Source: Clostridium sp. SY8519 (GTDB taxonomy: Bacteria > Bacillota > Clostridia > Lachnospirales > Lachnospiraceae). Taken from it: a stretch of DNA of 64,000 nt. A program made the translations under genes and the position numbers. The stretch spans positions 1,860,501 through 1,924,500 of the forward strand of contig NC_015737.1 in the NCBI RefSeq assembly GCF_000270305.1, written 5' to 3'. This document shows, in pieces, positions 33,369-41,475 of this stretch (the stretch's first letter is position 1; every line of letters starts with the position of its first letter). The notes under the pieces were generated by a model. It was given only the letters and a program-made list of their open reading frames with translations. It was not told where the DNA came from and ran no database searches.

Positions 33369-34031
33369 ATGAGCAGACGACGAAAACAGAAAAAAAATAA
33401 AAAACCGCTGATTCTCGCAGGCGCTGTGATCCTGGCGATTCTGATCCTTCTGGGATTGTTTCGCTGCGGCGCGGGAAGGATGGCGGGACGGAATGCTTCC
33501 TATACCGTGAAAGACGGGGTTCCGGATTTTATTACGGTGGATCTGCTGACGGTCAATCCCTATTCCAGGCCGGGCACTGCGTTAAAATCAGTAAACGGGG
33601 TTGTCATCCACTATACAGCCAACCAGGGATCTTCCGCCCAGGCCAACCGGGATTATTTTGAAGGCCTGAAGGATTCCCATGTGACAAAGGCCAGCGCACA
33701 TTTTGTTGTGGGGCTGAAGGGAGAAGTGATTCAGTGCATTCCCACGGCAGAAATGGCTTACGCTTCCAACAGCCGCAATTCGGATACCGTGGCAATTGAG
33801 TGCTGTTACAGGAAAACGGACGGTTCCTTTGAATCAGCGACGTATGCCTCAGTGATCAAACTGACGGCATGGCTGTGTCTGAAATACAATCTGTCTGCGG
33901 AGGATGTCATCCGGCATTATGACGTGACAGGGAAAAACTGTCCGAAATATTATGTGGAGCATCCGGACAAATGGAAGACCTTCCGTAAGGATGTGAACGC
34001 CATGCTCAAAAAAATGAAGAAAAACAGTTAA
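33369..34031 (+). CDS. N-acetylmuramoyl-L-alanine amidase (Amidase_2), membrane-anchored
   Basis: 220-aa cell-wall hydrolase that cuts the bond between MurNAc and L-alanine in peptidoglycan. A very basic start (MSRRRKQKKNKK) and one helix (about 13-30) anchor it outside the cell. The Amidase_2 domain (about 65-205) has the zinc ligands in VVIHYTA and RHYDVTGKNCP, the second being the His-x-Cys end, and KASAHFVVGLKGEVIQ between. There is no Shine-Dalgarno sequence before the ATG and the -10 lies 7 nt upstream, so the mRNA is probably leaderless. It follows the pilus-like genes by about 85 bp with its own promoter; a link to pilus passage through the wall is conjecture. Confidence 0.9.
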   Translation: MSRRRKQKKNKKPLILAGAVILAILILLGLFRCGAGRMAGRNASYTVKDGVPDFITVDLLTVNPYSRPGTALKSVNGVVIHYTANQGSSAQANRDYFEGLKDSHVTKASAHFVVGLKGEVIQCIPTAEMAYASNSRNSDTVAIECCYRKTDGSFESATYASVIKLTAWLCLKYNLSAEDVIRHYDVTGKNCPKYYVEHPDKWKTFRKDVNAMLKKMKKNS

Positions 34032-34046
34032 GCAAGGAGAGACTGA

Positions 34047-35576
34047 ATGGAAACAGGCAGGAAACAGGCGCTGCTGCAGGAATGTTATAACCGCCTGAAA
34101 CGCAGAGAGGAAATCAGGGAAAATCTGATTTTGTTAAAAAAAGAACTGAAGGACCCCCAGGGGATGCTTCTCTGGAAACAGATCAGCGGGGGAGATGCTG
34201 ACAGCATCATGCGCTGCCTGTCGGATCAGGATCCGAAGGTCAGAAAGAACGCGGCGCAGATCCTGGGGGCACTTCGTGTTGCGGATGCGGTGGATGTGCT
34301 TATGGATGCCTATGAAGCCGAAGACAGGAGATTTGTGCGCCCCGCATATCTGCAGGCGCTGCGCGGAATGGACTGTTCCGAATATTTGCCGGACCTGAAA
34401 AAGCGTCTGAAGGAACTGACGGAACAGCCGGCGGCGGCAGATGAAAAGAAACATCTGCGGGAGGAAATCCACGCCCTGGCCGAACTGCTTCAGTCACAGG
34501 AAGGAGCCGGACACAGGTTTCAGGGATACGGACAGACCCATCGGGTTTTTCTGAAAACAGAGCATCCCTTTGTCAAAGGGGTGGCGGATCGGATAACCGA
34601 AAAACATAAGGTTATGAAAAGCGGGGTACTGACTGAAACCGCGCAGCTGAAGGAACTGATGCAGATCCGGTCGGTTGACGAGTTTTTGTTCCTTCTGACT
34701 GCGCGGAAGCTCCCGGCGGATCTTTCAGATCTGGCGAAAGAGCTGATGGAGGAAGGCCTCGGCACATTTCTGGAAAAAAACCACAGCGGTACTGGCCCGT
34801 TCTGCTTCCGGATCGAGATGCTGGGGGTGGCGGATCCGGAAGAAAAGCGGCGTCTGGTCAAAGAAGCGGCGGAAAAGCTGGAAGAAGCCAGCCGGTTTTT
34901 CCTGATCAACTCACCTTCCGGCTATGAGGTGGAAATCCGGCTGATCCGGGGACAGGACAGACGCTGGGTATCTTTCCTGAAACTGTATACCCCGGAAGAC
35001 AGCCGGTTCCGGTACCGGCGCGGCTGGGTGGCCGCCGGAATGCAGCCCCATGTGGCTGCCGGCCTGCTGGATTTGGCGCAGCCCTGGCTGAAGGAACACG
35101 CGCAGGTGCTGGATCCATTCTGCGGCGCGGGAATCTGGCTCATCGAACGCAACTACAGGAGTCCGTCCCGCAGTGCCTACGGCATTGATACATTCGGAGA
35201 GGCCATTGATAAGGCGCGGATCAACGCGGAGACCGCGCATATGCCGATTCATTTTGTGCACAGGGACTTCTTTGATTTCCGTCATGAGTATCTGTTTGAT
35301 GAGATCCTGGCAGACATGCCGGAGATTGCGGGAGCTTCCCGGGAAACGCTGGATCAGTTTTATGAAAGATTCTTCCGGAAGGCCAAAACCCACCTGACAG
35401 AGAATGGAATTATCCTGTGTTATTCCAGGGAAATGGGACGGATCAAGAAACAGCTGCGGATACAGAAGGAATACCGACTGATTGCGGAATATGAGATCAA
35501 TGCCAGAAGCGGCAGGTATTTTTTCGTGATCGGGAGAAGAAAAGGAAACGGCGGACAGCAGCAGGAGAGGCATTGA
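34047..35576 (+). CDS. HEAT-repeat protein fused to a UPF0020-type RNA methyltransferase
   Basis: 509-aa protein, 15 nt after the amidase. Residues about 40-155 are helical HEAT-like repeats (MRCLSDQDPKVRKNAAQILG, quoted in part, then DAVDVLMDAY). Residues about 160-300 resemble a THUMP-like RNA-binding region. Residues about 320-495 are a Rossmann methyltransferase of the TrmN/RlmL class: YRRGWVAAGMQPHVAAGLL, SAM loop DPFCGAGIWLIER, an acidic YGIDTF and a DEILADMPEI motif in the place of the usual NPPY. The altered catalytic tetrad leaves activity in doubt. GCAAGGAGAG precedes the ATG. Likely modifies tRNA or rRNA. Confidence 0.75.
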   Translation: METGRKQALLQECYNRLKRREEIRENLILLKKELKDPQGMLLWKQISGGDADSIMRCLSDQDPKVRKNAAQILGALRVADAVDVLMDAYEAEDRRFVRPAYLQALRGMDCSEYLPDLKKRLKELTEQPAAADEKKHLREEIHALAELLQSQEGAGHRFQGYGQTHRVFLKTEHPFVKGVADRITEKHKVMKSGVLTETAQLKELMQIRSVDEFLFLLTARKLPADLSDLAKELMEEGLGTFLEKNHSGTGPFCFRIEMLGVADPEEKRRLVKEAAEKLEEASRFFLINSPSGYEVEIRLIRGQDRRWVSFLKLYTPEDSRFRYRRGWVAAGMQPHVAAGLLDLAQPWLKEHAQVLDPFCGAGIWLIERNYRSPSRSAYGIDTFGEAIDKARINAETAHMPIHFVHRDFFDFRHEYLFDEILADMPEIAGASRETLDQFYERFFRKAKTHLTENGIILCYSREMGRIKKQLRIQKEYRLIAEYEINARSGRYFFVIGRRKGNGGQQQERH

Positions 35577-35601
35577 CTATCCGATAACTGCATGATAATA
35601 T
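35573..35601 (+). promoter_or_regulatory. Promoter of the amino-acid ABC transporter
   Basis: TTGACT (35573-35578), a 17-nt spacer, TAATAT (35596-35601). The -35 overlaps the stop codon of the methyltransferase gene. Confidence 0.65.
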
Positions 35602-35672
35602 GATTTCATCAATTTATCATGTCACCGATTTATCACAGCGCAGTGACGGTGATGACGGGAGGAAAGCTTATA

Positions 35673-36590
35673 ATGAAAAAGAAGATTATCAGTGTCATGC
35701 TGACAGCAGCGATGGCGGTTGGTATGCTGACAGCCTGCGGCTCTTCATCCGACAAGGGAGGATCAGCAGGAAGCAGCGCATCGTCTGACAAGACATCAGT
35801 ATCCGCACAGGAGGAGACGATGACCGCAGACCAGGCAAGAAAGCAGGAGTCCGGCAGGACCAAGCTGGTGCTGGGATTTGACGCGGAGTACCCGCCTTAT
35901 GGATATATGGCGGACGACGGCAGCTATACCGGATTTGACATCGAGCTGGCCAAGGCAGTCTGCAAGCTGGAAGGCTGGAAGCTGGTGCCAACGCCGATCA
36001 ACTGGGATTCCAAAGACCAGACACTGAATTCCGGGGAAATTGACTGCATCTGGAACGGATTTACCATCAACGGCAGAGAAAAGGATTATACCTGGTCAGA
36101 GCCCTATGTAAACAATACACAGGTGATTGTAGTAAGCGCGAAATCCGACATTTCCAAGCTCAGTGATCTTTCCGGCAAGACGGTGGGCGTACAGGCGGCT
36201 TCCGCAGCCCTGTCCGTTCTGGAAGATTCCCAGAAAAAACTGGCAGACAGCTTCGCAGCTTTGAATCAGTTCGCGGATTACAATGTAGCGTTTACAGAAC
36301 TGCAGGGCGGTTCTTTGGATGCGCTGGCCATTGATGTGGGTGTGGCGCAGTACCAGATCAAAAAACGGGGCACAAGTGACTACAGGATCCTGGACGAAAA
36401 GCTGAATTCCGAACAGTACGGCGTCGGATTCAAAAAAGGCAATACCGCCCTGGCAGCAATCATCAACGATGATATGAACAAGCTGGCAGCAAATGGAACG
36501 GTCACCAAACTTGCCAAGAAATATGATATTGCGGATATGATCTGTCTGGATACCGGCAAGAGCAGCTCCTCGAAAAAGGACGCGAAATAA
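35673..36590 (+). CDS. Amino-acid ABC transporter substrate-binding lipoprotein
   Basis: 305-aa lipoprotein of the SBP_bac_3 family (polar amino acids, cystine or glutamine). The start at 35673 (MKKKIISVML) gives a signal peptide ending in the lipobox LTAC, after which a Ser/Gly-rich linker follows. The ligand-binding lobes begin with LVLGFDAEYPPYGYM and include DCIWNGFTINGREKDYTWSEPY (quoted in parts: WNGFTIN, WSEPYVN) typical of amino-acid binders. Followed by permease and ATPase genes; a hairpin lies between it and the permease. The exact amino acid cannot be told. Confidence 0.92.
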   Translation: MKKKIISVMLTAAMAVGMLTACGSSSDKGGSAGSSASSDKTSVSAQEETMTADQARKQESGRTKLVLGFDAEYPPYGYMADDGSYTGFDIELAKAVCKLEGWKLVPTPINWDSKDQTLNSGEIDCIWNGFTINGREKDYTWSEPYVNNTQVIVVSAKSDISKLSDLSGKTVGVQAASAALSVLEDSQKKLADSFAALNQFADYNVAFTELQGGSLDALAIDVGVAQYQIKKRGTSDYRILDEKLNSEQYGVGFKKGNTALAAIINDDMNKLAANGTVTKLAKKYDIADMICLDTGKSSSSKKDAK

Positions 36591-36627
36591 TCCGGACGCA
36601 GATGGATCCGATAGCAGAGGACCAAAA

Positions 36628-36663
36628 GAATCAGGCTGTTGCGTATGCAGCAGCCTGATTTTA
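36628..36663 (+). terminator. Intra-operon hairpin between binding protein and permease
   Basis: AATCAGGCTGTTGC pairs with GCAGCAGCCTGATT (one G-U pair), loop GTAT, then TTTTA. Partial termination here would make more binding protein than permease, as is usual for such transporters. Confidence 0.7.
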
Positions 36664-36716
36664 TGGTAGTGACCGCCCAGGCGCGGCTTTTAGTAATTAC
36701 CCGGAGGAAATAAGTT

Positions 36717-37367
36717 ATGACAATGAGTTTTTCTGTGATGATGCAGCAGATGGGGCATGGAATGATCACATCCATCGGAATTTTTCTTTGGACCATCATC
36801 CTGTCCATGCCGTTCGGCCTGCTGATCTGTTTTGGGCGGATGTCCAAAAACCCGATTCTGCGCAATATAATCAAAATCTATATCTCCATCATGCGCGGCA
36901 CGCCGCTGATGCTGCAGCTAATGGTATGGTATTTTGGCAGCTTTTATCTCTTCCAGGCAAGCCTCCCGCCGAAAATTCTTGCAATTATTGTGGGATTTGT
37001 GCTGAATTACGGCGCGTATTTCGCGGAGATCTATCGGTCCGGCATCGAATCCATTCCGCCGGGACAGTATGAAGCGGCGCGCATTATGGGATATACTTCC
37101 AGACAGACCTTTACGAAAATCATTTTTCCGCAGATGATGAAACGGGTGCTGCCGGCCATCACCAACGAGGTGATTACACTGGTAAAAGACACCTCCCTTG
37201 CCTTTGCCATTTCTTATATGGAGCTGTTCAGCGTAGCCAAGGCAATTTCCGCGGCGCAGACTTCCATGGTTCCTTTTGTTGTGGCGGCAGTATTCTATTA
37301 TGTATTTAACTATGTGGTGGCATTCGTGATGGAATGCATCGAGAAGAAGATGAACTATTATCACTAA
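36717..37367 (+). CDS. Amino-acid ABC transporter permease
   Basis: 216-aa inner-membrane permease of the HisM/GlnP type with about five helices. The family EAA loop is QYEAARIMGYTSRQTFTKIIFPQ (seen in parts: EAARIMGY, KIIFPQM), which docks onto the ATPase. MRGTPLMLQLMVWYF and FAEIYRSGIESI are typical of polar amino-acid permeases. AGGAGG precedes the ATG. It is the second gene of the transporter, after the hairpin at 36628; with a single permease gene, a homodimer is expected. Confidence 0.92.
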   Translation: MTMSFSVMMQQMGHGMITSIGIFLWTIILSMPFGLLICFGRMSKNPILRNIIKIYISIMRGTPLMLQLMVWYFGSFYLFQASLPPKILAIIVGFVLNYGAYFAEIYRSGIESIPPGQYEAARIMGYTSRQTFTKIIFPQMMKRVLPAITNEVITLVKDTSLAFAISYMELFSVAKAISAAQTSMVPFVVAAVFYYVFNYVVAFVMECIEKKMNYYH

Positions 37368-37383
37368 GGAGGAACAGGTTTTT

Positions 37384-38148
37384 ATGAATATTCTTGAAAT
37401 GAATCATATTAAAAAGAGCTTTGGTGATAATGAAGTGCTGAAGGATATCAGCATCCGGGTGAAGGAAGGGGAGATCCTTTCCATCATCGGCCCGTCCGGA
37501 TCCGGCAAATCCACGCTCCTTCGCTGCGCGACACTTCTGGAAAAGATTGACGAAGGGGAGATCCTCTATCTGGGCGAGCGCAGTGTCTTCAAAGACGCTT
37601 CCGGCAGACTGGTGTGGCCGAACGGAGAACAGGAGAAACGGCTGCATTCCATTTACAGCCTGGTATTTCAGAATTTTAACCTGTTCCCCCATTTTTCCGT
37701 GCTGAAAAATGTCATGGACGCGCCGGTGAATGTGCAGAAGCGCAGCCGTGAGGAAGTCAGGAAAGAAGCCATGGAAATCCTGGCAAAAGTGGGCCTGGAA
37801 GACAAAGCGGATTCCTATCCCTGTGAACTGTCCGGCGGCCAGCAGCAGCGGGTGGCCATTGCCCGGGCGCTGGCGCTGAACCCGAAAATTATCTTTTTTG
37901 ATGAACCGACGTCCGCGCTGGATCCGCAGCTGACCGGGGAAGTGCTGAAAGTTATCCGGCAGCTGGCGGAAATGCATATGACCATGGTGATTGTAACCCA
38001 TGAAATGACCTTTGCCCGGGATATCTCCGATAAAATCGTATTTATGAAAAACGGGTATGTCGATGCTTACGGCACGCCGGAGGAAGTGTTTAATGCCGAA
38101 GGAAATATTCAGGAGTTTCTTGGCGCATACGGAGATGTGATGAATTAA
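37384..38148 (+). CDS. Amino-acid ABC transporter ATPase
   Basis: 254-aa ATPase with Walker A GPSGSGKST, signature LSGGQQQR, Walker B IIFFDEPTSALD and H-loop VTHEM, all intact and therefore active. It is of the GlnQ/HisP type. Between the Walker A and the Q-loop (FQNFNLFPHFS) there is an extra segment of about 15 residues (SVFKDASGRLVWPNGEQ region), which is found in some family members. AAGGAGGAAC lies before the ATG; the gap to the permease gene is 16 nt. Confidence 0.93.
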   Translation: MNILEMNHIKKSFGDNEVLKDISIRVKEGEILSIIGPSGSGKSTLLRCATLLEKIDEGEILYLGERSVFKDASGRLVWPNGEQEKRLHSIYSLVFQNFNLFPHFSVLKNVMDAPVNVQKRSREEVRKEAMEILAKVGLEDKADSYPCELSGGQQQRVAIARALALNPKIIFFDEPTSALDPQLTGEVLKVIRQLAEMHMTMVIVTHEMTFARDISDKIVFMKNGYVDAYGTPEEVFNAEGNIQEFLGAYGDVMN

Positions 38149-38180
38149 CAGCCGGTAACACGGGGAAAAGGAGGCGGCGT

Positions 38181-39296
38181 ATGCCCGAATTTCAGGTAGA
38201 ATTGAAAAAAACAGTGGACGATTCCTATACGATAGAAATCGGACAGCATCTGGCGCAGCAGCTGGCAGATGATCTCGCAGGGGGGCTGGCCGGAAGGGTC
38301 AGCAAATTCGCGATTATTACAGATTCTGAAGTGGAGCCCCTTTATGCCGCTCCGATTGCCGCAGAACTGACGAAACGGGGGATGAAAAACGATACGTTTG
38401 TCATTCCGGCGGGTGAGCAGAGCAAAACCAGGGAAATGAAGGCAGAGCTGGAAGATCAGATGCTTGCGGCGGGATACCGGAGAGACTGCTGTGTCATCGC
38501 GGCAGGCGGCGGAGTGGTTACCGATCTGGCCGGATTTCTGGCCGGAACCTATGGCAGAGGCGTGCCGTTTGTCAATTACGCCACGACGCTGCTGGCTGCG
38601 GCAGACGCATCGGTCGGCGGAAAGACGGCGGTTGATACCCCGCTGGCTACGAATCTCATCGGACTCTTTCATCAGCCCAAAAAGGTATATATTGACCTGG
38701 CAGCCTGGAGCACGCTGCCGAAGCGCCAGATCTGCAGCGGACTGGCCGAGACCATCAAGCATGCCTGTCTGGCAGACAGTGCATTTTTCGAATATCTGGA
38801 AGCCCATATGGAGGATCTGCTGCGGCTGGATCCGGACGCGTGCCTGCATATTGCGGAGGAAAACTGCAGAATCAAGTACCAGGTAGTGATGCAGGATGAG
38901 AAAGAGACCAGCGGCCTGCGGGAAGTGCTGAATCTCGGGCATACCGTGGGACGTGCCATTGAGACGGTCAGCGGATACCGCCTGCTGCACGGCGAAGCTG
39001 TGGCAATCGGCCTGGCGGCCCAGGCGCGTCTGGCGGCGGAACTGGGCTTTATGTCTGAAGCAGAGGAAGCCCGTGTGACGGAATTGCTTCGGCGGGCACA
39101 GCTGCCGGTGCAGATTCCGGAGTATATTGACCGGGAAACACTGGTGAAGAAATTATATACCGACAAAAAGGTAAGAGACGGCAGGATCCGCTTTGTGCTG
39201 GAAAAGGGAATCGGGTCTGTGATGCGTTTTGCGGATGGCAGCTATTCCCTTCCGGTCACGGAGGAACAGGCACGCCGCATTATCAATGAAATCTGA
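38181..39296 (+). CDS. aroB: 3-dehydroquinate synthase
   Basis: 371-aa NAD+- and metal-dependent enzyme that turns DAHP into 3-dehydroquinate in the shikimate pathway. The family blocks are IPAGEQSKT, AAGGGVVTDLAGFLAGTYGRGV (parts GGGVVTD, GFLAGTYGRG), TTLLAAADASVGGKT, and the metal His in LNLGHTVGRAIE and LLHGEAVAIGLA. AAGGAGG lies upstream of the ATG, 33 nt behind the transporter ATPase. No other aro genes are near; it may be read through from the transporter operon. Confidence 0.95.
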   Translation: MPEFQVELKKTVDDSYTIEIGQHLAQQLADDLAGGLAGRVSKFAIITDSEVEPLYAAPIAAELTKRGMKNDTFVIPAGEQSKTREMKAELEDQMLAAGYRRDCCVIAAGGGVVTDLAGFLAGTYGRGVPFVNYATTLLAAADASVGGKTAVDTPLATNLIGLFHQPKKVYIDLAAWSTLPKRQICSGLAETIKHACLADSAFFEYLEAHMEDLLRLDPDACLHIAEENCRIKYQVVMQDEKETSGLREVLNLGHTVGRAIETVSGYRLLHGEAVAIGLAAQARLAAELGFMSEAEEARVTELLRRAQLPVQIPEYIDRETLVKKLYTDKKVRDGRIRFVLEKGIGSVMRFADGSYSLPVTEEQARRIINEI

Positions 39297-39384
39297 GACA
39301 GAGTGACACACAGCAGAGAAAACAGGCAGGCTCTGCCACTGCGCGGAACCGCCGCGTCAGTGCGGACGGAAAGAGGGATCAGAA

Positions 39385-39747
39385 ATGGTTTATCGACAGA
39401 TACCGTCAGAAGAAAATAACAGCTTGCGCTATCAGGTCTGGGACGGCCCGCGGGAAGCGGCTGCCTTTTCCTGCGTCCTGCATGAGGCGGGCGGATGTGA
39501 TATTCAGGATCTGACCCTTCAGCCGGAATATGACACGTATGAAAATCTGGACCGGATTCTGGAGTTTATTCGCTATAAAGCCCTTGTCTGCGCAAAGGAC
39601 GCGGTGTATGTCCGACTGGATGCCCGCAACTATACCCGTCTGGAACAGTTCAAAAAGTTCGGATTTTATCAGATTGATCAGTATATCACATATGGAAATT
39701 ACGGACAGGAATCCTGCGTCTGTGTGCTGAAGTATCTGCTGCGGTAG
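39385..39747 (+). CDS. Small GNAT-like protein of unknown function
   Basis: 120-aa protein that looks like the core of a GNAT acetyltransferase fold: a central strand LTLQPEY followed by a helix (NLDRILEFIRYKAL), then VYVRLDARNYTRLEQFKKFGFYQ, the region that in GNATs ends the domain. A clear acetyl-CoA loop (Q/R-x-x-G-x-G/A) is not seen, so it may not be catalytic. GGGATCAGAAATG gives only a fair ribosome binding site. It sits between aroB and a minisatellite. No close family is recognised. Confidence 0.55.
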   Translation: MVYRQIPSEENNSLRYQVWDGPREAAAFSCVLHEAGGCDIQDLTLQPEYDTYENLDRILEFIRYKALVCAKDAVYVRLDARNYTRLEQFKKFGFYQIDQYITYGNYGQESCVCVLKYLLR

Positions 39748-39769
39748 CAGACCAGGTGCAAATCATCCG

Positions 39770-39960
39770 GCAGGTACAGAACAGGCACCACGGCAGCAAA
39801 CCGGCCGGCAGGCACAGATCAGGCGCCACGGCAGCAAACCGGCTGGCAGGCACAGACCAGGCACCACGGCAGCAAACCGGCCGGCAGGCACAGACCAGGC
39901 ACCACGGCAGCAAACCGGCCGGCAGGCACAGACCAGGCAGCCATGGCAGCAAATCAGACG
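39770..39960 (+). repeat. 38-bp minisatellite, five units
   Basis: Five head-to-tail units starting at 39770, 39808, 39846, 39884 and 39922; the last is 39 bp and more diverged. Unit core: GCAGGCACAGACCAGG, CACCACGGCAGC, AAACCGGCCG. Units 3 and 4 are identical or nearly so, indicating recent copying. The unit is not a multiple of three and has no spacers, so it is neither a coding repeat nor a CRISPR. It lies in the pepD leader, so copy number could affect pepD expression. Confidence 0.85.
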
Positions 39961-39988
39961 GTAAGTCATAAGTACAGGAGACAGAAGC

Positions 39989-41461
39989 ATGGGAAATTTA
40001 AGTCATCTGGAACCTTCAAAAGTATACGATTATTTTGAGCAGATCAGCCGGATTCCCCGCGGATCAGGCCATACCCGTCAGATCAGTGACTGGCTGGCAG
40101 CGTTTGCCCGGTCACATCATCTGTTCTGGCGCCAGGACGAAGCGGGAAATGTTCTGATCCGCAAACCGGCATCCGCCGGCAGAAAAGACCGTGACGAGCT
40201 GATTCTGCAGGGACATATGGACATGGTGGCAGTGCGGGAGCCGGGCTGCCCGACAGACCCGGAGAAGGATCCGCTGGTTCTGCGGGAGGACGGCATGTAC
40301 CTCTGGGCAGAGGGCACGTCCCTGGGCGGTGATGACGGCATCGCTGTGGCCTATATCCTGGCGATCCTGGATGCGGAGGATCTGGAACACCCGCCGCTGA
40401 CTGCGCTGTTTACCGTGGATGAGGAAGTGGGGATGCTTGGCGCGCAGGCTCTGGATCTGTCGGATGTTTCTGCCAGACAGATGATCAACCTGGATTCGGA
40501 AGAAGAAGGCACCCTGTTGACGGGATGCGCCGGAGGTGGTACGGTAGAGTGCAGATTTCCCGCCGCAAGGGAGTCTGTATCCGGCATGCAGGCGGAACTT
40601 GTGATTTCCGGCCTGACCGGCGGGCATTCCGGCGAGGAGATTCATACCGGAAGGGCCAATGCCATTGCCCTTCTGGGCAGATATTTTCTGGAATTTCCCG
40701 GGGAATTCCGCTGGCGGATCCTGACAGTATCCGGAGGCGAAAAAGACAATGCCATTGCGACGGACAGCCGCGTACAGCTGCTGTTTCCGGAAGCAGGCGA
40801 AGCGATACAAAAGCAGGTGGAAGCGTATACCGAATGGTTTCGCCGGACTATCGGTCAGGAGTACCATCAGACCGATCCGAACCTGAAGGTTTCTTTCTGC
40901 TGGTCGGGTGTGGAGCAGAAGCCCGCGCTGACCGCAGAAGCTTCCCGGGCGCTCTCCCTGGCGCTGATGCATCTGCCGTGCGGGGTGCAGCGGAGAATGC
41001 CGGGAATGGAGGAAATGATCGAAACGTCCCTGAATCCCGGAATTCTGGCACTGGATGCCGAAGGAAAGGATGGGACAGGGGAGTTTGTCATTACGTACTG
41101 TGTCCGCAGTGCCAGAGAATCCTGCAAACAGGCACTGATTGCAAGGATGCGGAGCCTGACAGAATGCCTGGGCGGACATTTGCGGATCAACGGGCTTTAT
41201 CCGGCCTGGGAATACAGAGAGGAGTCCCCGCTGCGTGCCTGCATGACGGAGGCATATCAGGAGTACTACGGCAGGGAGCCGGTGACGAAGACCATTCATG
41301 CCGGCCTGGAATGCGGTATTTTTGCAGGAAAAATCGAGGGCCTGGACTGTGTTTCCATCGGTCCGGATATTCTGGATATTCATACCACAAGAGAACGGAT
41401 GAGCATCGCCTCGGTGCGCAGGGTATGGGAATATCTGCTTCTGGTGCTGAAAAAACTGTAG
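39989..41461 (+). CDS. pepD: Aminoacyl-histidine dipeptidase (PepD, M20 family)
   Basis: 490-aa cytosolic zinc dipeptidase of family M20C that cleaves Xaa-His and other dipeptides. Metal ligands and catalytic residues are in LQGHMDMV, GTSLGGDDGIAVAYIL, FTVDEEVGMLGA and, near the end, AGLECGIFAGKIEGLDCVSIGP (parts: LECGIFAGK, SIGPDI). An inner lid domain follows GLTGGHSGEEIHTGRANAI (parts: GGHSGEEI, GRANAI). AGGAGACAGAAGC precedes the ATG. The AbgA-like gene follows by 14 nt, so the two peptidases form a unit. Confidence 0.94.
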   Translation: MGNLSHLEPSKVYDYFEQISRIPRGSGHTRQISDWLAAFARSHHLFWRQDEAGNVLIRKPASAGRKDRDELILQGHMDMVAVREPGCPTDPEKDPLVLREDGMYLWAEGTSLGGDDGIAVAYILAILDAEDLEHPPLTALFTVDEEVGMLGAQALDLSDVSARQMINLDSEEEGTLLTGCAGGGTVECRFPAARESVSGMQAELVISGLTGGHSGEEIHTGRANAIALLGRYFLEFPGEFRWRILTVSGGEKDNAIATDSRVQLLFPEAGEAIQKQVEAYTEWFRRTIGQEYHQTDPNLKVSFCWSGVEQKPALTAEASRALSLALMHLPCGVQRRMPGMEEMIETSLNPGILALDAEGKDGTGEFVITYCVRSARESCKQALIARMRSLTECLGGHLRINGLYPAWEYREESPLRACMTEAYQEYYGREPVTKTIHAGLECGIFAGKIEGLDCVSIGPDILDIHTTRERMSIASVRRVWEYLLLVLKKL

Positions 41462-41475
41462 ATGGGAGCGTAGGT

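Noticed and set aside
39770..39960. CRISPR array
   Set aside because: Units are directly adjacent with no spacers, and no cas genes are present.
39686..39990. Reading frames of Cys/Arg-Pro-rich repeats over the minisatellite
   Set aside because: They come from a 38-bp noncoding repeat read in several frames; no ribosome binding site and no codon-like structure.
40525..41475. N-terminal extension of the AbgA-like gene over pepD
   Set aside because: The frame is open by chance; AbgA homology begins near 41580 and a ribosome binding site precedes 41476.
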